DNA from: Haemonchus contortus
Lineage: Eukaryota > Nematoda > Chromadorea > Rhabditida > Trichostrongylidae
Reading direction: 5' to 3'
Length of the DNA: 64,000 nt
NCBI GenBank assembly: GCA_000469685.2
Contig: LS997562.1
Coordinates: 40,438,345-40,502,344 of the forward strand
Made by a program: the position numbers and the translations under genes. Shown here in pieces: positions 41,701 through 53,700 of the stretch (within the stretch, counting starts at the first letter, position 1; the number at the start of each line of letters is the position of its first letter). Under the pieces are notes generated by a model. That model did no database searches and was not told where the DNA came from. It saw only the letters and a program-made list of their open reading frames with translations.

Positions 41701-44700
41701 CCTTGAAGGAAATCTTCCTGAGCCGGATCTTTCTCAATTTGTATATGAAAATCTTCTTCCTCTTTTTGTTCTGGATTCAGAACATCCAAAATCACGGACA
41801 CAATGTGGGCCTGAAAAGATGCGAGCATCGAAAAAGAACATACAAAAAGGATTCCTTCCTCGTTCTTCCCCTATTTGAACTACACGCTCTGATTGAAGCT
41901 CTGAAGCGCGAAATAAGCCGTGAAACAACGAACTGCTTGTTATTATTTATTATCGGCGTTTAAAAATGTTTTCCGATTATAAGTCCTACTCACAAGGGAA
42001 GGATATTTGGTCGCAGTGGCCATTCAAGATGAGATGTATACCCCCGTAGGTGTTTTCGAACGCTGATCTCAAATCTGTGTTCCAAATCTGCGAAACGATT
42101 CTGGGAACAAAGTTACGGGCCCGGGGCATCCCTGTGTTATACCACTGCGCTGAACGGATCACTGAGCCGAGCCAACCCCTTCCTGTGCAACGGTGGCCTA
42201 GGGGATAGTGTGGTGGACTGTTAGGCATGACATCAAGGTTCGGCTCCTTGGTGCATGGGCTCGTTTTGCTTTTCCATGAAACGGGGCCTAAGCGCTTGCA
42301 AAACGTTTTTGGGCTCAATGCTGGGCATCTACAGGGTTTCCTCACAGTTTGGGGCGTCGGAGAATAGTAATCCAATAAAAAATTTCTTACCACTACTGGC
42401 CAAATATAAACATACACCCCTCCACCCTGAACAGTCAAGATGGTGTTTCGAAATCTTCGGCAGCTCCCCGTACTTACGGTAGGCGGCGGTCGCATGACTC
42501 ATCCAACCAAAGGCCCCCCCCCCCCCCCCTTGGGAGAGATGCGGTGATGCGGTCCACAGATTCCAGGAATTGTGCCCGCGCCTTCGAAGCGGTGGCACAA
42601 GTTAACAGACATTGTTGAAAAAATACTGTAACACCATAGGTTATCGCTTTGTGTGCAAATATGATTATATGCTCATTCTTGGGGTAGACGTCCTTTCAGG
42701 GGGCTCTCCCATGGGGTAAACATGGTGTGCGGTGGGGCATGGTGCCACGGCTGTCTTCAATCCCCTGAATCCACCTACGAATTGTTTTGAATTTTCCCCC
42801 AATGAGCCTTCATTGTTGATTTGAAGCGGTATCCAGTGGAAATGACTGTCGTGCAATGGGACTACTTTATTTATTTTGTGATGACTTATCCCTCCAACTT
42901 ATCTGCTAGTCTCCATAAGTAGGTAGACCGATTCGCTTGTTCTGCACCTGATAGTCGCGACCACATAATACATCGTATGTTGTCAATAATAGATTAATTC
43001 GAAAGCTCATGCTATCCTAATTTCCGTAGCCGGTACTCTGTCGTGATGATACAAAACGTGTTCCCTACGCTCGAGAAGGTGCGGCTTTTTCTGAAACTCG
43101 AGCTATAGAAGATCATAGACTCTTCCACCAGTACCATTAAATTGGAGCTCATTGGCCAGATCACAAATTTGAGGGCTACGTTTCACTTGAGAGCCTCTAT
43201 ATCCCCACAAACGTAGGAAGTTTCGTTTGCGAAGCTACGGGTCCATCGCCGCTGTCCTCATCAAGCGACCGGAGAGGATCATTGTGATCACCTTCCACGA
43301 ATTCGACTTCTTCGCAAAGGATAACGGGCTTGTTTTCATAGTAACGATAAGAACGGTTCGAAACTACTTCATTACCGCCTCTTGGATAGTGTTGGTGTCT
43401 ACTTCATGCTACAAGAACGAAAGTCCCCCAACAAATATGATGACCCCACATCCGTTCAGAAGATTCGCTGGACGTGTTGAAGAGTGTTTGATCCGATGAA
43501 TCATGTAAAATCTTCCCCCTCAAAGCCTTTGAGGCTCATTTAAAACATATTTAGAATTCCTCTTTTGCTCGAGTAGAGCTCCAACCTTATTCGGCCGGTG
43601 AGAGGCAAAAAAGACTTGCCTTGTGGTACCTCTCCAGTGTTCCAAATTATGAGGGAGTTCTGTAGATGCCCAACATTGAGCCCAAAAACGTTTTGCAAGC
43701 GTTTAGGACCCGTTTTATGGAAAAGCAAAACGAGCCCATGCATCAAGGGGTCGAACCTTGATGTCATGCTTACTAGTCCACCACACTATCCCCTAGGCCA
43801 CCGTTGCACAGGTAAACGCTTGGCTCGGCTCGGTGATCCGTTCAGCGCAGTGGTATAACACAGGGAGGCCCCGGTCCCGTAACTTTGTTCCCAGAATCGT
43901 TTCGCAGATTTGGAACACAGATTTGAGATCAGCGTTCAAAACCACCTACGGGGGTATACATCTCATCTTGAATGGCCACTGCGACCAATTATCCTTCCCT
44001 TGTCAGTCAAGCCTCTTTTAATAGTTCCAGCCGTACCAACTTGGTAGTGGATGCACGACTGTACCCATCCTTCCCCGTTCACCCCTTCACATGAGTTCTG
44101 TGAGAAAAGCTAAAAAATTGTTGACGTTTCGCACAAAGTACCAGTCATCTGCTCACAACTCGAGATTGTTTTCTGACACAATTGTGAGCAGGAAAGCCAA
44201 TAGTATAAACCAAAAGTTCACACCTGAGTGTTCAAGTCATCTATTGCGTCTAATGATTGTACAGCTGCACGCATTAACATCAGTGGATCTTTGGCCGAAA
44301 TTCGACGAAGGAGGCGTTCAAGTGAACAACGAGAAGCTTCTACAGCTCTCGTTCTTCTCAAAAGAACTCTAAAACCAGGCCGATAAATTCTATACTTCAT
44401 ACAAGATGACAGTGCTGCAATAATATGCTATATTAACACGTTGCGTACCGGCGCCTTCGGCGATTTTCCCATGCGCGGGGCCAAGCAATTTTTGGCTCGG
44501 CTCGCGGCGTGCATCACCATGTGATGCACTTGGCCACAGGGAACGGTTTCTTTTCTAACATAGCGAATTCTCTACTATTCGGATCCGATTTTTTTTATAA
44601 TGTTTTCGAATGTGGAGAACAACATATCTGTCTAACACTCTGTGATTTAAGAGATATTTTGTTGTCAACTGTGCGTGCTGAACCTGAATCAAATAAAATC

Positions 44701-47700
44701 TACTTAGGGCTAAATCCTGCGATAACAATTCCAACCGGCCGAAGTTTCTTGACCTCAAAGTGTTCCGACCAGGCGAAAGGTGCGCTTCTTTCCACACATC
44801 GACTTAGGGTCCCCTCGTTTCATTCCAGGAGAGCAACTTTACGTCCAATTAAGTTCTGTTATCGATTCTGGTAGTATTCCAGATGGAAGCTTTGGAGAAC
44901 TCATTCGTGCAACTACTTGTTGATAGCGATGAAGAAGCAGACAATGAAGATGTTTCGGCAGCTCCTGATGGTTTGCTCGCTGATGCCGTTGAATCAAGTG
45001 ATGATGAGGATAGTGAAGGGGAGTCTGACGCCGGTTGGTCCTCGACTATAGTTCAACCAAATGTAGTGCCTTTTACCGAGGATAGTGGAATCCAAAACGA
45101 CGATGTCTATGCATTCAGCAATCCAATGAGTTTCTACAAGTTATTCATGACAGACGACTTGCTGAAACTGGTGATTGAAGAATCGAACCGTTATGGATCC
45201 GCCAAGTATTCGACTTGGTCTGTGCTCGAAGAGCAGGAGTTTCACAAGTTCTTAGCCATTTGTTTTCATATGAGCATCGAGAAGAGGTCTAGTCTCAAAG
45301 AATACTGGTCTACAAGAGTTATATACAGCGGATCTTTCGCAGCCAGACTGATGACAAGAAACCGATTCATTGAGATTTTGAACTCTCTCCACTTCGCCGA
45401 CAACGATACCTCGGACAAGAGTAATCGACTCTACAAGGTGCAGCCTGTTATTGATTCGATGAACAAAGCGTTTGGTGATGTTTACAAACCTGAAAAGGAT
45501 ATCTGCATTGACGAAACCATGGTGCCGTTCCGCGGGAAAGTTATGTTCAGACAATATATCCATGGGAAAAGACACAAATATGGTATCAAGCTCTACAAAC
45601 TGTGTTCCAATGGCGGATATACTTGCAGATTCATGGTTTATGCAGGAAAGTTGCCAAACAGAACGTGTCCTGTAGCAGAGCATGTAGTGATGCAGTTGAT
45701 GCAACCGTATCTCCAAAGTGGAAGGATTTTGACAGGTGATAACTTCTACTCATCGATTCCTCTCGCTCAAAAGTTGTTGGAGCACGATGTATACTACCTT
45801 GGTACCATACGAAAGAACAGAATTGGTATTCCTGCTGAGGTGAAAACAAAGAAGTTGAAGAAAGGAGAGGTGATCGCTAGGCAGGACGAATATGGAGTAA
45901 CTGTACTAAAGTGGAAAGACAAGCGTGAGCTGTATATGATCTCATCATTTTTGGATGATACCGTGAATGATGCAAATAAGCCAGTGATGGTGGAGAAGTA
46001 CAACAAATCAAAGGGTTTTGTTGATCTTTCAGACCAGATGACCGCTTATACACCTTTCATCAGGAAGACTAGTAAGTGGTATTTGCGGTTGTTCTGTTAT
46101 TTGATCTTCCACACTGCTGTCGTCAACGCATGGTATATCTATTCCTTGGTCAACGAAAAGATCTCTATCAGGGAATTCAAATCGAGGATCATAGAGTCGA
46201 TATTTGATGGACAGATTTCCACACCAGCAACGATGAAGCATCAGCTGCGGACAGTCCCTGGACCTAAGCGAGAACACCGTAGTCGATGTGTGGAGTGCTA
46301 TAGAAAGTTAGCGAAAGAACACGGCGCATCTTACGCTAGAACGAAAGCCTCGCAAGTGAACACGAAATGTTCGAAATGTAGGAAATATTACTGCTTGAAC
46401 TGCTACCAAGTGTATCACAAAAAGTGTTCGGGAAGCTTAGAATAATTGCTCAGATTGCTATCATATTCATTTCGGATGTTAGCTGTTATCCTTCTCATTT
46501 GTTATCACTTTCCAGCTGAAGGTTACGGGATTTTGTCTTATCAAAAATTACGAGTCATTCATTTCTCTTGGTTCAACGGGAAGACTAGTAGTGCTAATTT
46601 GCTATCACTTTCTTCTACATATGAGTTTTCATTTTCATTACGAGCCATGTTCTTGAATTCCAGTACAACTGTCTATATATATATATATATTTTTTTTTTA
46701 CGAGTTCTCAATTTCATAACTGCCACTTACGATCTCTAGCTCAATTACCAAACCGGTTGTATTAGTTTGAATACGAGTACGAAGATTATTATAATTATGT
46801 CACAAGAGTACAGAAGAAATGTTACAATAAAACTTGTTAGTAGCGTTAGATTCATGACTAATATTATGGTGTATGAACGCTCCATATTTTCTAAGCTGTA
46901 GAAGTCCCAGGCAGATATGTTGTTCAGCATGTTCAAAAACATGGGTTTACAAATTTTGACTAGTATTGCTCCATAAAGAAAGTAGAAATTCGAGTGTGAA
47001 GTTCATGCATCACCATGTGATGCACGTGGCCACGCGGGCAAGTATACGCGTGCATCACCATGTGATGCACGCGGTACGCAATGTGTTAATGAGGTTTCAA
47101 ATTGTTGCAGTGAGGTTTAGAAATAACTGGAAAATTAGCAATTGAACAAAAATAGCGAGCTCGCTTGCATAGAATAGCACAGGATTTCTCGCCAATAAGA
47201 TAACGAACCTCTTTAAGAAAATCGTCGACTGGAATAACGGCACAAGAATGTGGTCCCTCGCCGCTTTCAACTTTAACGATTCCACACCACTTCCAGTGAG
47301 TAAAAGACAGAGTAGTTCTAAAGTAACGTATCTGCTTAATGATGGAACTAAACCACTTCTTTTATAGAAAAATGATTATTATTAAGAGGAAGCTGAACTG
47401 ACCAACGTAACTACGCAACAGTGTTCCAAACGAGTGATCCGTACTCGTTTCCTGTTGTTCTTCTTCGTGCATGCGCTTGCATTCCTGATTAAGAAAAGGT
47501 TAAAATATGAGTTTAAGCACGACCAAGAACGAAGAATTGGAAAAGGAATAGTAAGAAACTTTAGTCACCTTGTAAATCACTTTAATCAGCCACACATGCA
47601 GTCCTTCAGCATAAAGGCGAGCTTTTATGCCAGGTCCTCCTCCTATGATAGCATGGGCAGCACGGAAGAAATGGTCAGTCATCGCCGGTGGTGCTACTGA

Positions 47701-50700
47701 AGCCATTGGAAGGCCACGCAGTAGCACAGAGACCGCTGCACCAAGGTGTCCCTGAACCATAAACCCAAGTAAATATCAATGGCACAGTGTTGAGTGGTCC
47801 ATCAAAGCAGAAAATTGCGGTGTTGAGAACAAGTAATGTGCATGGCGTATCCCAATAAATCGATAAGATTCAGGTATCTCACCTTTCTTTTGTTATAAAT
47901 CTCAATACCAGTATGTATGTATCAGGGCAAAGGTTAAACGACATACCGGCTGAGCTGCCACGGCTACGATGATCTTCGCAGCAGCCGCTCGGACAGCTAT
48001 CCATGGTGAAAACAAACAGCGCCATAGCCATGCATCGTGCTCCTTAAGCAGATTTTTTATCTACGAATAAAAATCTAGCGTTACAACGATATTACTTTGC
48101 TGGTATCCGGCGTGCAATCTCCACGCATCCTCGGTTTTTTGCTTGGAGGTGCTTGACAGGAGGTAGTGTTATTGTAGTCCATCTTTCCATACAACCAATC
48201 ACCGAACGATTTACAATCGTCCAAATCATAATTGGCTATCTTTATACGACGGCGATCAAGAAGATTCTTAAAGGATAGCCGACGAATTGCCGTTGTTACT
48301 ATCATGAAATCTTTTTGACGTACCTGAGATATCTCACTAGGAATTCCACGTCGCCTCTGCTGCAGCTTCCGATAGATCCTCTTTCTAGTCGGTTTCGCAT
48401 CCACCAAGCACTTGTCAATAATTGTCAAAGCAGCAAGCGTAGTATCATGATCGTTGAACTTCATTGCGCTCTAAATTCATTAAATCGTACAACTCGCACG
48501 CCGAAACGGAAATGAAAACTAATAAAACAAAAGGAATTTAAAAAATGGTGACTAAAATACATAGTTCTTTAAACTCAGAGTATATTGAAATTTTGCAGAC
48601 AAATAAAAAAAAATGCGGAAAAGCTTAGTGCTTGATTACCTTCAATAGGCCTCGGAATTTCTGCTGCCACAACGAGTCGGGGAAAGTATTCAGGGAACGG
48701 GCTAGTACAGTTCCACTGATCTTTCCGGACATGACTAGATCACACAGCCTAAAACTTGTAAACTACCCTCATGCGAGAAAGTAATAAAACAACTTTTAGA
48801 CAGCATAACCAACTTTGCTGTTCCCTTTTCATTTTCGAGCGATAACCGACAGAGCAGCATCTCTATTTCCTCTTTAATGGGCTCATATTTATTAGCCAAA
48901 TCGACCTGAAATCATTTCATTAAGAAGGGGACTTTGACTAATACCTTGATTGATACCTTGAAAAGTCGAAACAAATGTAAAAGGTACTCACCAAAGTGCC
49001 AAAGACTATATTGGAATCCAGCAATCGTTCCAAGCAAGTGACGTCATCGCAAGAGCTTTGCAATATAGCCAATGAATGTAGAATGCTGGCTCGTAAACAA
49101 CCAAAGCAATTCGAACTAAACCAGCGTATTTAAGCAAAACTTTCAAGAGTTGACCTAATCAATAATGGCATCAAGGAATGGACGGCTATTGTGTCCTTAC
49201 GTCACAAGCCGCCGTACAGCCAACATTATGGGAACGGAACAGGTAGAAGTAGCCAAAAAAAAGAATTCAACAAACCTGGCGTTGTAGAATCCCTGATTGA
49301 TAGCCTGGTGCAGAAGCGGAGCGGTCTTAACGCTACGATCATAACCACGCAGTTCTTCACGGAAAGCGATTAGCTGCTGTGTTTGCAGGCATAACTCTTC
49401 ATGCAAGGCTTTACAATGAGTAGTCGTCATCAGCAGAGCATGGATTGCTGGCTAAAATACCAGCATTTTGTTGCTCCTAAGTAATAATACCCTACGCTTC
49501 TAATTTTTAGAATAAGTTCTGTACGAAAATATTTAAGAAGGGTTCGTAAAGGCCCATTGATTGATTCACCTGTTGATGGTTGATCGGTGGAAGAGCAGCA
49601 ATGAGTGCGTTTGCCGCATCGGGACTTTCGACGTGGAAACTTATCGGCGGTAGCGGACGAGACTGGAGCCACAGCGATTCACTGAGTGCTCGACCTGCCG
49701 CCAGCTGAGAACGAGTTTGCTCCATATCGCATAGCAAACGAGCCATCGCCTCCACGCACTGTAAAATTAATAAATACATTATATAGACATCTGTCCTAAG
49801 TGGCTTAGTGCTGCACACCGCTTCCAATTGGCCCCATTTTCTAGGCGCTTTTCTATAGAGCTGGCTACTACCAGTTACCCGTCCCTTGCTCCGATTCTAT
49901 CCTCTCATCCAACTCTTTGACTTCCATCGCTTAAGCCTCTCCTCACGGTTTAGGCTCCTCATCTCCCATCTCTTACCCGCCTCTTTCCTATGCCCCTGCC
50001 TCCTCACAATAGCAATTTCTTAAAAAAAAGTGAGGATAAGAAGTTTTAGAGGCAAGGTGGAGGATGGACTCACAGCTAAATGGAACGTATTAACAAAAAA
50101 TTCGAGTGATACAAAACCGTTCAGGACTTACAGATGCTCTTTCAGCATCCGTAGTGATTGGTTGAACTCCTGGCAGAGGACGACATACTAACGAAATATC
50201 CATTCGAGCGTATTTACAGAAACCACAAGACTGGCACAAGAAGGGATCCTGAAACGCCCATGTAAAACTCAAGAAAAGAAACGAGAGTAAAATCTGAAAG
50301 TAAAGTATCATTACAAAGTATTACGACATCTGAAACAAACCTTCTCATCATAATTAATAGCACGGCACTTCACGCACTGGAAAACGTTCTCACCGCAGTG
50401 TTCACAGAGACCGGGATTTGGTTGCACCACAGAAGAACAGCTGAAAATTTCGGAGACAGTAAACAACAATTGTGAAGGCCGTCATTCACTGAGAGCATGT
50501 CATTTTGCGGAACAATATTGAATGTTAATATTGGGCATATAGTTTCGTACATACCGTGGACAATGCAGTTCCTGGTTCTGGCGGCTCTCAGTTAATTCAG
50601 AAAACTGAATCACTAATGAAGCTGTAACCACAGGTATTGCCAGAGGTAGGACAATTTCAGTGTCATTGGCCGACACCTAAAAAAGGTTGCGTTATAGTTA

Positions 50701-53700
50701 AATACACTGTTACATTGTTGAAAACTGTAGGAATCATCTATGAAAAATGAGAAGTTGTCACTAACACTGCATGTTGATGCACGTTGCCACAGCTCTGGAC
50801 ACGTCTTCAATTCAACGGCAGATTCCACAGTCTTTGGACAGTAGAAGAGGTTGACGCGTCTGAAATCAAATTATATTCTCCTGCTGGAGACAGAGATGTA
50901 CCTAGCACTGGAAAGGTGCAATGATTAACCGATCAGATTGGCTTATTCATTCCTCTCGATATGACCTCCGTAAGCTTACTAAGAAATACATGCAACTTCA
51001 GTCCCCACACTTTCTTTCAGCTCCTACACTTTCTTTCTTGTCAAACACTTGATTTCAAAAGGTTCTTGAAGAGTTATCTATGGAATAAGGAGAAGACAGC
51101 CTTTACCCACAAAAAGTCGACAGCCTTTGTTCCCACCCTCGTTGAAGAGATACCAACAAATTTTGAGAATTTAAAAATTACTTGATCATTTTGTTGCGTT
51201 TCACATCAGTCAGTTTGATTGTTACTTTGCTGATTTCATAGTGACAGGTCAACTTCAACATCATCGCGTTCGCCGCAAACCGTGCTTCTTGCTTGATTGA
51301 ATTCAGCTTTACTGTTTCGGCAACGTCCTGAAATTCTTTTTTTGAGCTTATAGGGTTATAATGGAGAAAAAAAAAGACCGGAATCAGTCCAGACCAACCT
51401 TCCTAGAAAAGCAGACAAGACATGGACTTGTGTCCATTAGCATTGTCTTCCACCCTAATCCGAGACCCGTCATCTGACGATACCAACCGGCATGGCCTTC
51501 CTTTTCGATTCTAGAACACGAATAAGGTACTCCGACCCAACTTCAAATGGTGGAGTGACAGATTATGTCTTATAAAACTTCAAGATACTGACTTATGCCA
51601 TAAGCAAAAAAAAGTAATCCAAAAGGAACCTGGCAACTGTTGCGCTGATCGCTTCAAGTTCAGCATCGCATACTGCTTGCATTTCTGATGAGCTGAATAG
51701 ACGTGAGGCATAGGTGGACAATATATCTGCCAGCTGTGCTGCATGATCACCAAGACCTCGGGCAAGTGGCCATAGGTCATTCCATAAAATACGAAGCAAC
51801 GTCATCTGAACCATACCTGTCATTGGCTATCACATTTTTTCCTCTAGTTGCTTCAAGAAAAAATCAAATTCCAAAAATCGGATCAAATGGAGGCTTGGAT
51901 TTAAAAATGAGATTATTTCCACCCAGAAATTCAGATTCGAAGAGTAAGATCGCCCAACTGCTTGAACTGCAAGAGCAATTCAAATTGAAAAAAAAAACGA
52001 GAACAGAAGTGGTCAACTCTGCTCACAAAACATATTCGTAAAACTGACAATAGCAGGCTCGAGAGAAGCATGCCGTGAAAGAAATCGGGAATCAAGAAAT
52101 TTCTACTGAAAGTTTACGTAGTTATATAAGAAATCTAGGGCTACTCACTTGATTTTGACGACTGGCCAATTGAATTGTCGATCTCAGTAAGCCATGCATT
52201 AACCATCTCCTGTTTTCATCACGCCCGATCAAATAACGCACGAGCAACATCATCAGTAGACATCGATTCTTTTCTTCATAAATTATCCTAGAAGTAATTT
52301 AAGTGTAAGATCTTTGCTGAGACTGCATGGCTGCACAATCCCTTCAGTGAATGAGTTGAGAATTCCTCATACAGAAGGCTTTCGAAGATTTTTTTAGGTT
52401 TTCGCGCAAAACTTGAGCCGGTGGTCATGAAAACGATTTAGGGTCCAGAAGAAAAGATCCCAAATCACTATCACGCAAGTGACAAGCGTGGAGCATCCGA
52501 AGAACCCCATTGAAAGTTAGAAGATCACAAGTTTCCAGTTATCCGTAGTCTACCAATCGAACTACCTCCGCAGTCCCGGGGACCGGCCGATAGCTTACTT
52601 AGAAAGGAAGAGGTCGAATGTCTTCTCTACCGATACACTGCCACACACGTGTCTGGAGCGGGCTGATTTTGGCATTGCGCCATGCACATGCTTTGCTTCG
52701 TCAATAGCAGAGTTGTCCCAGTATATGAGTTAAAGCAAGAAATGGTTATTTTAAACAGCTCATTTTGCCGTTCACGTTTTGTGAAGTAAGGCTGCTTGCC
52801 ATACGATGGAGGCGAAGCTCAGTTCTTTCTCGGAAGGAATGTAATAAAGGCAAGTAAAAAAAAATATTACATACTTATCCGCGAGATGAATGTTTTCCCC
52901 TTGACGTCCAGGCGTTTCACGAATTGCTGATACCAGCAAGTCCACTACGCTGCATGATACTGCATCGGCTACTCGACACGCTAATTGTAGAAGCCAGTTG
53001 AGCTTAAAAACACGATTACAAAAGCAGCCTTCCACTATTCATCGCTAAAAGTATCGAGTGGTAACTTCACCTGTTCCTCGCAGATACTCCTCCACAACGC
53101 TGTACGCTGATTAGCCGTCACGGCAACTGCACTTACAATCTCTACCATTTCAGTGAGCTGTTGATGATTGAAATGACTGGAAAAGTGGCATTTGCTTGTC
53201 CCTTAGTTTTGAAGACCTGTATTACCTGCTCTGGGCGTATTTCTTCTTCAGCAACTCAATGTGGGCTCGCATCATATGCTGATCGCGTACTTCACGATAC
53301 TTCTGTTTGTCCCCATTGAACATTGCTAGTAGAACTTTTTTGCTCTGCCTCCGAAGTTGTGGTGCATGCTGGTAGGAGACTAGCTAAAATGAATCGTTCA
53401 ATATATGTAATCCTTCAGGCAGGCAACTTCAGGAAAATTGTAAAATTGAAGTTCTAAGACATCGTCTATCAAAAATATGCATACCTCACAGAGAATTCGC
53501 TGCCATCTCTCGTCAAACTTCACATCGCTCAATATTTTCCTCATCTGACAAGGCAGCCGTAACGCCACATCGGTAATCATCGTGTAGTAATGTTCACGAG
53601 CATCCATAACCCCTGTAGCTCCTGAAGAATTACTGTACTATATGGGGAAAGATATTTTTCATTAGTTATGTCCATTTCTTTTTTTTGGCATCGATTTTCA

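Larger units (their letters stand above)
41992..44003. mobile_element. Foldback element with 343-bp inverted arms
   Basis: The arms 41992-42334 and 43660-44003 are inverted copies with roughly 90% identity by eye, starting ACAAGGGAAGGAT; weaker similarity continues inward. The 1.3-kb centre holds a C18 homopolymer near 42513 and no supported ORF. ORFs of 169 aa (41986-42495, minus) and 86 aa (43598-43858, plus) are arm sequence. Each arm includes a tRNA-like block. The element lies wholly within one UBR4 intron. It may be a true foldback transposon or two SINE-like units inserted head-to-head. Confidence 0.75.
38796..44368 (-). other. UBR4: UBR4 exons: helical armadillo-like region before the hemiRING
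   Basis: Exons: 44224-44368, 41676-41810, 41307-41408, 40896-41067, 40584-40698, 40225-40327, 39864-39974, 39734-39803, 39407-39545, about 39010-39129, about 38796-38917. Sequence highlights are [82 protein letters not shown] and [13 protein letters not shown], all collinear with the family. The 2.4-kb intron 41811-44223 carries the large foldback element. The join between the last two exons could not be phased unambiguously. Confidence 0.8.

Noticed and set aside
41986..42495. 169-codon minus-strand ORF
   Set aside because: Lies in the inverted arm of the foldback element; the mirrored ORF at 43598-44021 shows it is repeat DNA, not a gene.
44509..44874. 121-codon ORF upstream of the transposase
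   Set aside because: Starts in the subterminal palindrome and is not preserved as a full ORF in copy 2 (only 67 codons remain), so it is leader sequence.
45252..45716. 154-codon minus-strand ORF inside the transposase gene
   Set aside because: Shadow of the conserved transposase frame; the same shadow recurs at 62600-63064 in copy 2 and has no family motif.
52520..52580. tRNA-like A-box (TAGTTCGATTGG, minus strand) in a UBR4 intron
   Set aside because: No B box or cloverleaf follows at the right distance, so it is not called as a tRNA.
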